Positions 1-8,743 of a DNA stretch of 46,534 nt are shown piece after piece; position 1 is the stretch's first letter, and each line of letters begins with the position of its first letter. Where the stretch lies: positions 1-46,534 of the forward strand of contig NZ_JAKCNS010000050.1 in the NCBI RefSeq assembly GCF_021440345.1, in the 5' to 3' direction. Made by a program: the position numbers and the translations under genes. Under the pieces are notes generated by a model. That model saw only the letters and a program-made list of their open reading frames with translations, ran no database searches and was not told the DNA's origin. The stretch is from Kluyvera intermedia (GTDB lineage: Bacteria > Pseudomonadota > Gammaproteobacteria > Enterobacterales > Enterobacteriaceae).

Positions 1-223
1 AATACATCAAACCAGCAGTACATTCCACAAATATATTTATAACATTCTGAGCAATATGAACACCTAATGTTAATTTAAATACAATTTATGACACGGAGAT
101 GACAGTATTATTACAAAGTAATGAAGTTTAATTGAATAGCCGCAAAACGCAGATGCAAATAACCACATTTATATTGTGGAAATGGCATGTTCAGGAAGGT
201 TGAAAAATCAGGAAGGTACAAAT
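1..223. other. AT-rich intergenic stretch beyond the 3' end of ffs
   Basis: No open reading frame or RNA gene could be supported here. The stretch is clearly more AT-rich than the rest of the window. A weak inverted repeat (CCACA at 163-167, TGTGG at 175-179) is visible but is too short to call. The gene to the left lies outside the window. Confidence 0.4.
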
Positions 224-337
224 GGGTGGGGGCCCTGCCAGCTACATCCCGGCACACGCGTCATCTGCCTTGGCTGCTTCCTTCCGGACCTGACCTGGTA
301 AACAGAGTAGCGTTGCGGGAGAACCAACAGGGCCCCC
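224..337 (-). ncRNA. ffs: 4.5S signal recognition particle RNA
   Basis: This is the RNA core of the bacterial signal recognition particle. It binds Ffh and targets nascent inner-membrane proteins to FtsY and the SecYEG translocon. Read on the minus strand it begins GGGGGCCCTG and ends CCCCCACCC, so the two ends pair into the closing stem. The conserved Ffh-binding hairpin, including the GGTCAGG, GGAAGCAGC and AAGG segments, lies in the middle. The length of 114 nt is that of mature E. coli 4.5S RNA. About 24 nt separate the mature 5' end from the expected transcription start, which fits the leader that RNase P is known to remove. Identification is by recognition of the sequence. Confidence 0.97.
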
Positions 338-368
338 ATTGAGAGCGTTGTTCCCAACGCGCTGGCGC

Positions 369-397
369 ATTATCACTGCTGAGCCTGGCAATTGCAA
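369..397 (-). promoter_or_regulatory. Sigma-70 promoter of ffs
   Basis: On the minus strand a -35 box TTGCAA (392-397) and a -10 box GATAAT (369-374) are separated by 17 bp. A GC-rich discriminator follows the -10 box, as is typical of stable-RNA promoters subject to growth-rate control. Transcription would start near 362, giving a leader of about 24 nt before mature 4.5S RNA. Confidence 0.7.
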
Positions 398-493
398 GCT
401 ATCCGCTTTTACCTGCTGGATTCTTGCACAATCCCCTCTTCACAGCGACCATCAGTCTGATTATGCTGAGAGTTCTGTCTCCAGGAATAGACT

Positions 494-805
494 ATGGACG
501 AACAAGACTCTTTCCCGCATCGGGTATGGCAAATCGTTGCCGCGATCCCAGAAGGTTATGTCACCACCTACGGCGACGTCGCCAGACTGGCGGGTTCACC
601 ACGCGCCGCAAGACAGGTTGGCGGCGTGCTCAGACGTTTGCCGGAAGGTTCTACGCTCCCCTGGCACCGGGTGGTAAATCGCCATGGTGCGATTTCGCTA
701 ACCGGCCCCGACCTGCAGCGACAACGACAGGCACTATTGGCCGATGGAGTGCAGGTTTCCGGGAGTGGGCAAATTGATATGCAGAAATACCGCTGGCAAT
801 ACTGA
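494..805 (+). CDS. atl: Alkyltransferase-like DNA lesion-binding protein Atl (YbaZ)
   Basis: This is a 103-residue protein of the O6-alkylguanine-DNA alkyltransferase fold. The alkyl-acceptor motif PCHR is replaced by PWHR (LPWHRVVN, near residue 57), so it should bind O6-alkylguanine but not remove the alkyl group. Atl proteins flag such lesions for nucleotide excision repair. The helix-turn-helix segment with the arginine finger (SPRAARQVGG) is intact. I took the start at MDEQDSF because it matches the conserved beginning of the family. E. coli YbaZ is annotated with about 26 extra N-terminal residues, which are not conserved here. It stands alone, convergent with ybaY. Confidence 0.92.
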   Translation: MDEQDSFPHRVWQIVAAIPEGYVTTYGDVARLAGSPRAARQVGGVLRRLPEGSTLPWHRVVNRHGAISLTGPDLQRQRQALLADGVQVSGSGQIDMQKYRWQY

Positions 806-836
806 CGCTTGGTTTTACTCCTGACCGGCTCAGGCC

Positions 837-863
837 AAAAAAATGCCCTCACATAGAGGGCAT
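837..863 (-). terminator. Rho-independent terminator of ybaY (bidirectional form)
   Basis: An 8-bp stem (843-850 with 856-863) has a 5-nt loop. On the minus strand it is followed by seven T residues, so it terminates ybaY. On the plus strand it is followed by a T-containing run and could also stop atl transcripts. Confidence 0.8.
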
Positions 864-885
864 CTGTCTTTTATCTCACCTGAAC

Positions 886-1386
886 TTACGGAATCTGGAC
901 GGGCGCAGGGTCCTGAACCGGAACCGGCGTTTGCTGCACAGGGACCATGATCAGGTCAGCTTTGGTTCCGCCGTGGTTAATCACTTCCTGAATGGTATCG
1001 GTGATAAACAGCAGTTTGCCGTTGAGAGTCACCGCCGCGCTTAACAGGATACGGGCGTTCGGCTGGATATCAGCCGGGTTGTACGGCAGCACGAAGCTAA
1101 ATGGCGCCTGTTTACCTTCCGTACGGGTCACTTTCTGCGCCAGCACCTTCGATGGTGCATCGGCCAGCGACGCGTCGGACAACGTCACCGTTAATACCGC
1201 ATCAGGCGGCAGCGCCACTTTCTGGCGGATGAGGACATTACCGGAGACGTTCGGCCCGGATACCGCTTGCTGCGCGGCCGCTGCTTCTGGTGCTGGTGTC
1301 TGATTCTGACTTTGCTGGTGCGTCTGCGCACAGCCTGCTACGGCCAGTGCAATCGCCAGACCGCTTAAGATCGGCACAAGTTTCAT
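886..1386 (-). CDS. ybaY: YbaY family lipoprotein (YscW domain)
   Basis: Predicted lipoprotein of 166 residues. A short basic start (MKLVPILSG) leads into a hydrophobic stretch and a lipobox ending AVAGC, so the mature protein would be lipidated at Cys in the cell envelope. A low-complexity Gln/Ala/Pro linker follows, then a YscW-type beta domain of about 100 residues (from NVSGNV to about ADLIMV) and a Pro/Val-rich tail. The start codon at 1386 is preferred over the ATG six bases upstream because only it has good spacing to the AGGAG ribosome site. The tail is shorter than in E. coli YbaY (about 190 residues). The exact function is not known. Confidence 0.88.
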   Translation of the reverse strand: MKLVPILSGLAIALAVAGCAQTHQQSQNQTPAPEAAAAQQAVSGPNVSGNVLIRQKVALPPDAVLTVTLSDASLADAPSKVLAQKVTRTEGKQAPFSFVLPYNPADIQPNARILLSAAVTLNGKLLFITDTIQEVINHGGTKADLIMVPVQQTPVPVQDPAPVQIP

Positions 1387-1551
1387 TAGCATTCTCCTTT
1401 TTGCTCACTCGAATTAAGCCATTTTTCTCAATTGAGTGACAACGCTTTAACAAACTTAACCGCTTCAGTGTGGCACATATTTCACATGAATGCCTGCAAA
1501 CACCTCATTATTCAGATAATTGAACCCATCGGACCACTCGCGAAATTACGT

Positions 1552-1557
1552 TATAAT
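1552..1557 (+). promoter_or_regulatory. Likely -10 box of the tesB promoter
   Basis: A perfect TATAAT lies upstream of the ERIC element and on the tesB strand. The -35 region 17 bp upstream (TCGGAC) is poor, so this is a moderate call. If correct, the ERIC element lies inside the transcribed tesB leader. The remainder of 1387-1570 is AT-rich and shows no other clear element. Confidence 0.45.
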
Positions 1558-1570
1558 GAAAGCATTCACC

Positions 1571-1703
1571 TGCCGTAATAGCCTGAATAATTCACGTTGC
1601 ATGAAGGCGGCAAAGGAGTGAATCTCAGGAGCTTACTCGGGTAAGTGACCGGGGTGAACGAACGCAGCCAACGCGTATGCAACGTGAAGTATGACGGGTA
1701 TAT
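1571..1703 (+). repeat. ERIC (intergenic repeat unit) element
   Basis: The core GTGAATCTCAGGAGCTTAC and the following GTAAGTGACCGGGGTGA segment match the enterobacterial repetitive intergenic consensus used for ERIC-PCR primers. The right end GAAGTATGACGGGTATA also matches. The element has long imperfect dyad symmetry: TTCACGTTGCAT (1591-1602) is an exact inverted copy of 1677-1688. The left boundary is approximate because the terminal bases have diverged. It ends 25 bp before the tesB start codon. Confidence 0.93.
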
Positions 1704-1728
1704 GAGAGTAAAATTATAGAGGGTACCA

Positions 1729-2589
1729 ATGAGCCAGGCGCTATCGAATCTGCTGACGTTATTAAATCTGGAAAAAATTGAAGAAGGTCTGTTCCGCGGC
1801 CAGAGTGAAGATCTCGGTCTGCGCCAGGTCTTTGGCGGACAGGTCGTTGGCCAGGCATTGTATGCCGCGAAAGAGACCGTTCCAGCTGACCGGTTAGTCC
1901 ACTCGTTCCACAGCTATTTTCTGCGTCCAGGCGACAGCCAGAAGCCGATTATTTACGATGTAGAAGTCCTGCGCGATGGCAACAGCTTTAGCGCGCGCCG
2001 CGTGGCCGCGATTCAAAACGGCAAACCTATCTTCTACATGACCGCCTCCTTCCAGGCACCAGAGTCGGGTTACGAGCACCAAAAAACCATGCCGGCCGCC
2101 CCTTCTCCGGACGGTCTGCCATCTGAGACCGATATCGCCCGCTCGCTGGCACACCTGCTGCCGCCGCAGGTTGCCGAGAAGTTTCTGTGCGATAAACCGA
2201 TTGAGATCCGCCCGGTAGAATTCCACAACCCGCTGAAAGGCCACACCGCTGAGCCGCGCCGCCAGGTATGGATGCGCGCCAACGGTGCCGTGCCGGACGA
2301 TCTGCATATTCATCAGTATCTGCTGGGCTATGCATCAGACTTCAACTTCCTGCCGGTCGCGCTGCAGCCACACGGCGTAGGCTTCCTTGAGCCGGGCATG
2401 CAGGTAGCGACGATTGACCATTCAATGTGGTTCCACCGTCCGTTCAACATGAACGAATGGCTGCTGTATAGCGTGGAGAGCACCTCAGCTTCCAGCGCCC
2501 GCGGCTTTGTGCGCGGTGAATTCTATACCCAGGACGGCATACTGGTTGCCTCCACGGTGCAGGAAGGGGTGATGCGTAATCGCGGATAA
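1729..2589 (+). CDS. tesB: Acyl-CoA thioesterase II
   Basis: Hydrolyses medium- and long-chain acyl-CoA to free fatty acid and CoA in the cytosol. The 286-residue length is that of E. coli TesB. It has the double hotdog fold, with the N-terminal [10 protein letters not shown] segment near residues 35-44. The known catalytic positions are present: Asp204 in YASDFNFL, and Gln278 in [10 protein letters not shown] modest ribosome site (AGAGGG) precedes the ATG. The gene is monocistronic, ends at a strong terminator, and carries an ERIC repeat in its upstream leader, which is the main departure from the textbook locus. Confidence 0.97.
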   Translation: MSQALSNLLTLLNLEKIEEGLFRGQSEDLGLRQVFGGQVVGQALYAAKETVPADRLVHSFHSYFLRPGDSQKPIIYDVEVLRDGNSFSARRVAAIQNGKPIFYMTASFQAPESGYEHQKTMPAAPSPDGLPSETDIARSLAHLLPPQVAEKFLCDKPIEIRPVEFHNPLKGHTAEPRRQVWMRANGAVPDDLHIHQYLLGYASDFNFLPVALQPHGVGFLEPGMQVATIDHSMWFHRPFNMNEWLLYSVESTSASSARGFVRGEFYTQDGILVASTVQEGVMRNRG

Positions 2590-2606
2590 CCCGCCCCCGC
2601 ATGCAC

Positions 2607-2635
2607 AAAAAAGCCTCCCAATGGGAGGCTTTTTT
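2607..2635 (+). terminator. Rho-independent terminator of tesB
   Basis: A 9-bp stem (AAGCCTCCC with GGGAGGCTT) with a 3-nt loop is followed by a T run. It is flanked by A residues on the other side, so it may act in both directions. Confidence 0.9.
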
Positions 2636-2687
2636 GGCTTTGGAGATAACTTCAGGTCTTTCGGGCGAGGCGCAAACGTCGCGGTTG

Positions 2688-2722
2688 AAAAACCCAGGGT
2701 CGGCGTCATCGCCTCCCCCGGT
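2688..2722 (-). terminator. Probable terminator of glnK-amtB
   Basis: On the minus strand, just after the amtB stop codon, a GC-rich imperfect hairpin (2692-2722, containing GGCG...CGCC) is followed by five T residues (2688-2692). Its stem has a few mismatches, so the call is moderate. Confidence 0.5.
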
Positions 2723-2730
2723 TATGATTA

Positions 2731-4017
2731 TCAAGCGTTGTAGGCGTTTTCGCCGTGGCTGTTGACGTCCAGACCTTCACGTTCCTGATCTTCTGGAACA
2801 CGCAGACCGACGGTCAAATCTGCCACTTTGTAGCCGATGAAAGCGACTACACCGGACCAGACGATGGTGATGCCGATACTTTCCAGCTGTACCAGAACCT
2901 GATGGCCCATGGTCACGCCTTCTGCGTAGCCCACGCCGCCAAGCGCCGTTGAAGCGAAGATGCCGGTCAGGATACAGCCGATGATGCCGCACACGCCGTG
3001 TACACCGAACACATCGCAAGGGTCATCGACGCGCAGCAGACGTTTCAGTGAAGTCACGCCCCACAGCCCCGCCAGACCGACAACAACACCCAGAATCAGC
3101 GCACCGCCCACTCCGATATAACCACAAGCTGGGGTGATCCCCACAAGACCAGCAATCGCACCGGAACACGCACCCAGCAGAGATGGTTTTCCGCGCAGAG
3201 CCCACTCGCCGAAGACCCAGCCGAGAATCGCGGCCGCGGTGGCAACCACGGTATTGACGAAGGCCAGACCGGCAATTTCATTCGCGGCGCTAGCGGAACC
3301 GGCGTTGAAGCCGAACCAACCGAAATAGAGGATCGCGGTACCGATGAACACCATCGGCAGGTTGTGCGGTTTGAAGGCTTCTTTGCCAAAGCCCACGCGT
3401 TTACCAATCAGGTACGCACCGACCAGGCCCGCAACCGCGGCGTTGATGTGTACGACAGTACCACCAGCGAAGTCGAGCGCGCCGTGGCTGGCTAGCAGAC
3501 CGCCGCCCCATACCATGTGTGCAATCGGCACGTAGGAGAGCGTCAGCCAGATGACCACGAAGATCAGCACCGCAGAGAAGCGGATACGCTCCGCCAGCGC
3601 ACCAACAATCAGGCCTACGGTGATACAGGCGAAGGAGCCCTGGAACGCCACGTGAATGTACTGATAGAAGGAGCCCATCAGGTCAGTAATCTTAATATTT
3701 TTCAGCATGATCCAGTCGAAGCTGCCGAAGAAGCTGCCGCCAGTGCCGAAGGCCAGTGAGTAGCCGTAAACCACCCACAGCACGCAGACCAGCGCGAAAG
3801 TCACCGCGACCTGCGTCAGCATAGAGAGTACGTTTTTGCCGCGAATCAGGCCGCCGTAGAACAGCGCAATGCCCGGAATGGTCATAAACAGCACCAGCGC
3901 GGTACACAGCATCATAAAGGCGTTATCGGCCTTATCTACGACCGCAGGGGCGGCCATCGCCAGACCCGGCAACAGCGCCAGTGCGCTCAACCCCGTTTTT
4001 ACCATTGTTTTTTTCAT
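2731..4017 (-). CDS. amtB: Ammonium transporter AmtB
   Basis: Inner-membrane ammonium channel/transporter, active as a trimer and inhibited by GlnK when nitrogen is plentiful. The start is placed at MKKTMVKTG, giving 428 residues, the length of E. coli AmtB. An in-frame GTG 18 nt upstream is less likely. The cleaved signal peptide ends LAMA-APAV, followed by eleven membrane helices. The pore twin histidines are visible in IPIAHMVW and VFGVHGVCG. The C-terminal tail ending GENAYNA is conserved and is the part that responds to GlnK. The gene follows glnK by 33 nt in one operon driven by the sigma-54 promoter upstream of glnK. Confidence 0.97.
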   Translation of the reverse strand: MKKTMVKTGLSALALLPGLAMAAPAVVDKADNAFMMLCTALVLFMTIPGIALFYGGLIRGKNVLSMLTQVAVTFALVCVLWVVYGYSLAFGTGGSFFGSFDWIMLKNIKITDLMGSFYQYIHVAFQGSFACITVGLIVGALAERIRFSAVLIFVVIWLTLSYVPIAHMVWGGGLLASHGALDFAGGTVVHINAAVAGLVGAYLIGKRVGFGKEAFKPHNLPMVFIGTAILYFGWFGFNAGSASAANEIAGLAFVNTVVATAAAILGWVFGEWALRGKPSLLGACSGAIAGLVGITPACGYIGVGGALILGVVVGLAGLWGVTSLKRLLRVDDPCDVFGVHGVCGIIGCILTGIFASTALGGVGYAEGVTMGHQVLVQLESIGITIVWSGVVAFIGYKVADLTVGLRVPEDQEREGLDVNSHGENAYNA

Positions 4018-4050
4018 CATCTCGATCCCTATCACTGTGCTGGCTGGGAA

Positions 4051-4389
4051 TTACAGCGCCGCTTCGTCGGCTTCGCCGGTACGAATACGGATAACGCGCT
4101 GCAGTTCGGCGACAAAAATCTTACCGTCGCCAATTTTTCCGGTGTAAGCGGCTTTGCTGATCACATCGACGACTTCATCGAGCTGATCGTCGGCGATAGC
4201 CACATCAATCTTTACTTTCGGCAGGAAGTTGACGCTGTATTCCGCGCCGCGATATAGCTCAGCATGACCCTTCTGACGACCGAAGCCTTTCACTTCTGTC
4301 ACCGTTAAGCCCTGAATGCCAATTGAAGACAGCGCTTCGCGAACGTCTTCAAGTTTGAATGGTTTGATTACCACGGTAACCAGCTTCAT
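4051..4389 (-). CDS. glnK: Nitrogen regulatory PII protein GlnK
   Basis: PII signal protein of 112 residues. It binds ATP/ADP and 2-oxoglutarate, is uridylylated by GlnD, and plugs the AmtB pore in its unmodified form. The T-loop ELYRGAEY holds Tyr51, the uridylylation site. The C-terminal signature (TGKIGDGKIFV) is intact. The start at MKLVTVV is supported by a strong GGAGGG ribosome site and the conserved N-terminus. The longer open frame upstream would read through the sigma-54 promoter and is rejected. First gene of glnK-amtB. Confidence 0.98.
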   Translation of the reverse strand: MKLVTVVIKPFKLEDVREALSSIGIQGLTVTEVKGFGRQKGHAELYRGAEYSVNFLPKVKIDVAIADDQLDEVVDVISKAAYTGKIGDGKIFVAELQRVIRIRTGEADEAAL

Positions 4390-4440
4390 AGATCCCCTCC
4401 AGTCAGAATTCGGTAATGGCTGCGAACACGAATTAGGTAA

Positions 4441-4456
4441 AGCAAGGGGCGTGCCA
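4441..4456 (-). promoter_or_regulatory. Sigma-54 (RpoN) promoter of glnK-amtB
   Basis: On the minus strand TGGCAC-GCCCC-TTGCT matches the -24/-12 consensus (TGGCAC-N5-TTGC) exactly. Transcription is expected to start near 4431, about 40 nt before the glnK ATG. It requires activation by phosphorylated NtrC. Confidence 0.92.
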
Positions 4457-4501
4457 AAAATTAAAATCACCATGCCAGGCGGTAAAATCAGGGGTGAAGG
4501 C

Positions 4502-4507
4502 GGTGCA
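4502..4507 (-). promoter_or_regulatory. Possible second NtrC half-site
   Basis: A TGCACC half-site on the minus strand, about 70 bp upstream of the predicted start, has no good partner half. It might be a weaker NtrC contact. Confidence 0.3.
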
Positions 4508-4517
4508 ATGGCGGGAT

Positions 4518-4555
4518 AAAAAAGAAAAACGCACCATGCGGGTGCATGATGCGTG
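4518..4555 (-). terminator. Terminator of mdlAB, overlapping an NtrC site
   Basis: On the minus strand, 43 nt after the mdlB stop, ACGCA and TGCGT arms enclose an inner GCACC/GGTGC alternative pairing. The T-rich run GTTTTTCTTTTTT follows directly. The inner dyad is also the NtrC palindrome. Confidence 0.65.
4530..4546. promoter_or_regulatory. NtrC (NRI) enhancer site for glnK
   Basis: Minus-strand TGCACC-N5-GGTGCG matches the NtrC dyad TGCACC-N5-GGTGCA except at the last base. Its centre is about 107 bp upstream of the predicted glnK start, a normal enhancer distance. Confidence 0.8.
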
Positions 4556-4597
4556 TCACAAAGGCATTCTGTTAGAAAAATGCCTGACGCTGGTGCA

Positions 4598-6376
4598 TCA
4601 GGCGGTCAATGCATCGTCCTGGGCGCTGGCGGCCAATTCCTCACCGGCCAGCTGTAGTTGATACATTTGCCAGTATCGCCCTTTAGCTTCAAGCAGTTGC
4701 TGGTGAGAACCCTGCTCGACCGCTTGCCCGCGGTGAAGCACCATAATGGTATCCGCATCCACAATCGTCGATAGACGGTGGGCAATCACCACCAGCGTAG
4801 TGTGCTGGCGAACGGCAGCCAGCGCTTGCTGAATAGCGCGCTCTGTGCCGGAGTCAATATTGGCCGTGGCCTCGTCCAGAATCAGCACCTGCGGGGTATC
4901 CACCAGCACGCGGGCCAGCGCCAGCAGCTGTTTTTGCCCCACGGAAAGATTATTCCCCTGCTCGCCAAGATGGGTGTAAAGGCCATCGCTCATGCCGCGA
5001 ACCATCTCCGCCAGCTGCACCGTTTCCAGCACCTGCCAGACCTGCTGTTCACTAATCTCACGCCCCAGCGTAACGTTGGCGAAGAAGGAGTCTGCCAGCA
5101 CCACCGGATCCTGTTGCACCACCGCGATGCCCTCACGTAGCACCTGGTGACTAAGACTCGGTAATGGACGACCACCGAGGCGGATCTCGCCCGAGTTTGG
5201 CGGGTAGTAGCCCATCAGCAGGCTGGCAAGGGTACTTTTTCCGCTGCCGGTATGACCGACCAGCGCCACAAAACTGCGCGCCGGAATCGACAGCGAGATA
5301 TTTTGCAGCACCATTTTGTCATCGCGGTAGGCAAACGACACGTTGTCGATATCAATATCCCCGCTCGTCAGCGGGGCAATATCCTGCCCGTACTGCTGGC
5401 GCGGCCGGTCCATCAGCTCAAACACGCGCTCCCCGGCCACCACCGCCTGTTGCAGCATCGACTGCTGAGTGGTCAGTTCGATCAGTGGTTCATTAAGCCG
5501 GCCAAGATAGCTGATAAATGCGTACAGCACGCCGACCTCGATAGAGCCCGTCGCGCTAAAGCCAAACAGCATCAACAGGCCGCACAGCACCAGCGAGGAG
5601 AACAGGCTGAGCAGCGGACGCAGCAGGAAGCCATCCAGCCGCAGCGTCTGCATACGCGCCAGATAGTGTGAACGGCTCACTTCACCAATCCGCTCGCCAA
5701 AACGCACCTGCTGACGAAACTGCTGGATAACGCTCATGCCGTTGATGACTTCATTAAAACCGTCGTTGATATCCGCGAGATAGGCACGAACGCGGCGCAC
5801 AATCGGCGTGCTGTAACGTTGATAGATGATCATCACCGTCATCACCGCCGGGAAGATGGCCAGCGCCACCAGCGCCATGCGCCAATCGAGACTGAACATC
5901 GCCACCAGCATCGCGCCGATAAGCGCGGCGCTGCGCAGCACCGTCGCCACCACCGTGACGTACAGGTCGCGAATCACTTCGGTATCGTTGGTGACGCGGG
6001 AGATAAGCTGCCCCACCGGCTGGGTATCGAATTCGCTCAGCGGCTGGCGCAGCGCGGCATCCATCACATCGATGCGCAGCTGCTGTACCACGCCGACCGC
6101 CGCCCGGTTAAACAGCAGCGACTGGCTGTAGTGCAGCCCTGCCGCCAAAAGCTGTAAGCCGACATAGGCGGCCGCCAGCCCGATGACTTTGCCCCACGGC
6201 AGCAGATCTTTTGCCACCATATTGTCGATAAAATAGCTTATCAGCAGCGGCCCGCTAACCTCTGCCGCCGCGGCAATCCACAGCATGAGTACCGCAATCG
6301 ACAGCGGTTTACGCCACGGCGAGCCGTAGGCCAGCAGGCGTTTTAAGGTTGGCCACAGTTGCCCAAAACTACGCAT
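4598..6376 (-). CDS. mdlB: ABC exporter half-transporter MdlB (SmdB)
   Basis: Inner-membrane ABC exporter subunit of 592 residues: six-helix membrane domain (about residues 10-310), then a nucleotide-binding domain. Walker A GHTGSGKS, signature LSVGQKQ, Walker B LILDEATA with the catalytic Glu, and the switch His in IAHRLST are all present. It should pair with MdlA as a heterodimer; the transported substrate is not established. The start at MRSFGQLW gives the E. coli length. It overlaps the mdlA stop by 8 nt (ATGCGTAG), showing translational coupling. A longer reading frame upstream is inside mdlA and is not used. Confidence 0.93.
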   Translation of the reverse strand: MRSFGQLWPTLKRLLAYGSPWRKPLSIAVLMLWIAAAAEVSGPLLISYFIDNMVAKDLLPWGKVIGLAAAYVGLQLLAAGLHYSQSLLFNRAAVGVVQQLRIDVMDAALRQPLSEFDTQPVGQLISRVTNDTEVIRDLYVTVVATVLRSAALIGAMLVAMFSLDWRMALVALAIFPAVMTVMIIYQRYSTPIVRRVRAYLADINDGFNEVINGMSVIQQFRQQVRFGERIGEVSRSHYLARMQTLRLDGFLLRPLLSLFSSLVLCGLLMLFGFSATGSIEVGVLYAFISYLGRLNEPLIELTTQQSMLQQAVVAGERVFELMDRPRQQYGQDIAPLTSGDIDIDNVSFAYRDDKMVLQNISLSIPARSFVALVGHTGSGKSTLASLLMGYYPPNSGEIRLGGRPLPSLSHQVLREGIAVVQQDPVVLADSFFANVTLGREISEQQVWQVLETVQLAEMVRGMSDGLYTHLGEQGNNLSVGQKQLLALARVLVDTPQVLILDEATANIDSGTERAIQQALAAVRQHTTLVVIAHRLSTIVDADTIMVLHRGQAVEQGSHQQLLEAKGRYWQMYQLQLAGEELAASAQDDALTA

Positions 6377-8144
6377 CGGCCACCTCCGTTTTATCTTCTT
6401 CCGGCGCATCGTTCAGCGCCGCTTCTAGCTGTTGGTAGCGATACATATCGCGATACCAACCTGACTGCGCCGCCAGCTGTTCGTGCTGACCGCGCTGGGC
6501 GATGTGTCCGTGCTGCATCACAATAATTTCGCTGGCATCGAGCAGCGCCGACAAGCGGTGGGCGCTGATGATAAGCGTCCGCCCTTCTCCCCACTGCCGC
6601 AGATTATGGAGAATTTGGTGTTCAGTACGGCCATCGACTGCCGATAACGCATCGTCGAGGATCAAGATTTCCGCATCCAGCAGCAATGCGCGCGCAATCG
6701 AAATACGCTGTTTTTGTCCACCGGAGAGCATCACGCCGCGCTCGCCAACTTCCGTCTCGTAACCCTGCGGCAGGCGCAGGATATCGTCATGAACGCAGGC
6801 CAACCGCGCCGCTTGTTCAATTTCTTCCTGCGTCGCGCTCGGGCAGCCCAGCGCGATATTACTGGCGACCGTGTCAGAAAACAGGAACGGCGTCTGGCTC
6901 ACTACGGCCAGACGGCTACGCCACGCGTCCAGCTGTAGCTGGTGCAGCAGGATGTTGTGGAAGCGAATATCACCTTCATCGACGTCAAAATGGCGCTGAA
7001 TCAGCGACAGAATGGTCGATTTCCCCGAACCGGTTGGCCCACAAATGCCAAGCATATTGCCCGGTTTAAGGGTGACGTCGACGTCGGTCAACATCGGTTT
7101 TTCCGTTTTGGGGTAGCTAAAGCGACGAATAGCCAACTCAAGCGTGCCACGCCCTTCAGGTACTGTCTGGGTGCCATCATTGACCACCGGCGCTTCCGCC
7201 AGCAGCGTGCGGATACGGCTATAGGCAGCGCTGCCGCGCTCAACGATGTTAAACATCCACGCCAGCGCCAGCATTGGCCAAATCATCAGCCCCAAATACA
7301 TCATAAAGCTGGTTAACTGGCCGAGGGTTAACTCATCCTGCATCACCATCCAGCTTCCGCCGGCAATCGCCAGCAGGTTCGCCATCGCAACGGCTATGTA
7401 GATAGTCGGGTCGAAGCGGGCATCAATGCGCGCCACGCGCATGTTTTTAATCCCGGTGTCCGCCGCATCGGCAGCAAACTGCGCGGACTGGCGGTCTTCG
7501 AGGCCAAACGCTTTGATCATGCGAATGCTGGTCAGGCTCTCCTGAGTACGGTCGTTCAGGCTGGAGAATGCCGCCTGCGCCAGCTTGAAGCGCTCGTGCA
7601 GCAGATTGCCGTAACGATGGATGACCAGCGCCATAATTGGCATCGGCACCAGCGCCAGCAGCGTAAGCTGCCAGCTGATCTGAGTGGACATCACAATCAG
7701 CACCGCGCAGCCCATTACCAGCGAGTCCACCAGCGTCAGCACCCCTTCACCGGCGGCAAACACCACGCGATCGACATCGTTTGTCGCGCGAGCCATCAGG
7801 TCGCCGGTACGGTGGCGCAGATAGAATTCGGGATGCTGGCGGCTGAGCTGGCGGTAGAAATCCTCACGCAGTTCAACGGCGAGCTGATAGGAGGCACCAA
7901 ACAGCAACACGCGCCAGACATAGCGCAGCAGGTAAACCACGATGGCAATAAGAACCATGGTGCCAAGCCACATCAGCAGCGTTGCGGCCGAGAAGTGGTG
8001 CTGCGTGACGCCATCGACCACAATGCCTACCACCTTCGGGGGGATAAGCTGCAGGACGGCAATGATAATGAGCAGGGAAACTGCGCCGAGATAGCGACGC
8101 CATTCCCGACGGAAGTACCAGCTTAATTGAGCAAATAATCGCAC
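6369..8144 (-). CDS. mdlA: ABC exporter half-transporter MdlA (SmdA)
   Basis: Partner subunit of MdlB, 591 residues, with membrane domain then nucleotide-binding domain. Walker A GPTGSGKS and signature LSGGQKQ are canonical. Walker B reads LILDDAL, so the catalytic Glu is Asp; this marks the degenerate ATP site usual in heterodimeric exporters. The start is a GTG at 8144 (reading VRLFAQLSW), which matches the known N-terminus of the family and lies 25 nt after decR. The longer open frame up to 8216 would overlap decR. Because of the short gap, decR-mdlA-mdlB may be cotranscribed. Confidence 0.92.
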   Translation of the reverse strand: MRLFAQLSWYFRREWRRYLGAVSLLIIIAVLQLIPPKVVGIVVDGVTQHHFSAATLLMWLGTMVLIAIVVYLLRYVWRVLLFGASYQLAVELREDFYRQLSRQHPEFYLRHRTGDLMARATNDVDRVVFAAGEGVLTLVDSLVMGCAVLIVMSTQISWQLTLLALVPMPIMALVIHRYGNLLHERFKLAQAAFSSLNDRTQESLTSIRMIKAFGLEDRQSAQFAADAADTGIKNMRVARIDARFDPTIYIAVAMANLLAIAGGSWMVMQDELTLGQLTSFMMYLGLMIWPMLALAWMFNIVERGSAAYSRIRTLLAEAPVVNDGTQTVPEGRGTLELAIRRFSYPKTEKPMLTDVDVTLKPGNMLGICGPTGSGKSTILSLIQRHFDVDEGDIRFHNILLHQLQLDAWRSRLAVVSQTPFLFSDTVASNIALGCPSATQEEIEQAARLACVHDDILRLPQGYETEVGERGVMLSGGQKQRISIARALLLDAEILILDDALSAVDGRTEHQILHNLRQWGEGRTLIISAHRLSALLDASEIIVMQHGHIAQRGQHEQLAAQSGWYRDMYRYQQLEAALNDAPEEDKTEVADA

Positions 8145-8169
8145 GCGGTAAAATTCCAGAGATAAAGTG

Positions 8170-8628
8170 TTATCCGATGGGGAGAGCGGTGGTGGATTTA
8201 ATCTGTTCCATCGCAAAGCTCGAAGTGACGTCCGACAGTCCAGGGACGCGGTTCACCAGGCTTTTATAAAAATCATCGTAGCGTTTCATGTCAGCCACCT
8301 GAACGCGCATCAGGTAGTCATATTCCCCAGCCATGCGCCAGAAACCGAGGACTTCAGGCATTTGCGTCACTTCGCTGACAAACAGGCTGTACCACTCGCT
8401 GCTGTGGTGCTGGGTCTTAATCAGCACGAAGGCCGTGAGCCCCAGCCCCAGCTTTTCCGCATCAAGCAGCGCGACGCGCCCAATCAAAACGCCATCGTCT
8501 TCGAGACGTTTGAGCCGTTTCCAGCACGGTGTGGTGGTCAGATTAACGGCATCAGCGAGCGCCTGCAAAGAGAGCGTGCAGTCATTCTGCAAAAGCGAGA
8601 GCAGCTTTCGGTCAATTTTATCTAACAT
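8170..8628 (-). CDS. decR: Lrp/AsnC-family cysteine-responsive regulator DecR (YbaO)
   Basis: 152-residue regulator with an N-terminal helix-turn-helix (about residues 5-55; [12 protein letters not shown] then [12 protein letters not shown]) and a C-terminal RAM effector domain (about 65-150). In E. coli DecR (YbaO) responds to cysteine and activates cysteine desulfidation; in Salmonella its orthologue controls the neighbouring cdsH. The divergent cdsH gene here fits that role. The start at MLDKIDRK matches E. coli; a GTG 9 nt upstream is in frame but not needed. A 19-bp palindrome lies 10 bp before the start codon. Confidence 0.92.
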   Translation of the reverse strand: MLDKIDRKLLSLLQNDCTLSLQALADAVNLTTTPCWKRLKRLEDDGVLIGRVALLDAEKLGLGLTAFVLIKTQHHSSEWYSLFVSEVTQMPEVLGFWRMAGEYDYLMRVQVADMKRYDDFYKSLVNRVPGLSDVTSSFAMEQIKSTTALPIG

Positions 8629-8638
8629 AAGGGCCACC

Positions 8639-8657
8639 GGGAGAAAATATTTCTCCC
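8639..8657. promoter_or_regulatory. Palindrome in the decR-cdsH control region
   Basis: GGGAGAAA and TTTCTCCC form perfect 8-bp arms around a 3-bp centre. The element lies between the divergent decR and cdsH genes, next to the decR start. A DecR operator is the natural guess; the binding itself is inference. Confidence 0.5.
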
Positions 8658-8743
8658 TTCATTCTATTTTAAAGGCCAGATGGCAACAATTTTTTCTGTG
8701 CTTTTCGCTATGCTGGGCACAAAATGACAAACGGATAAACACG

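Noticed and set aside
1571-1703. The first ERIC copy as an insertion sequence or small RNA gene
   Set aside because: It has no coding capacity and matches the ERIC consensus; nothing shows that it is a separate transcript.
8333-8743. 137-codon N-terminal extension of cdsH
   Set aside because: It runs antisense through decR. The conserved protein begins at MNSTWVKN, which has a ribosome site.
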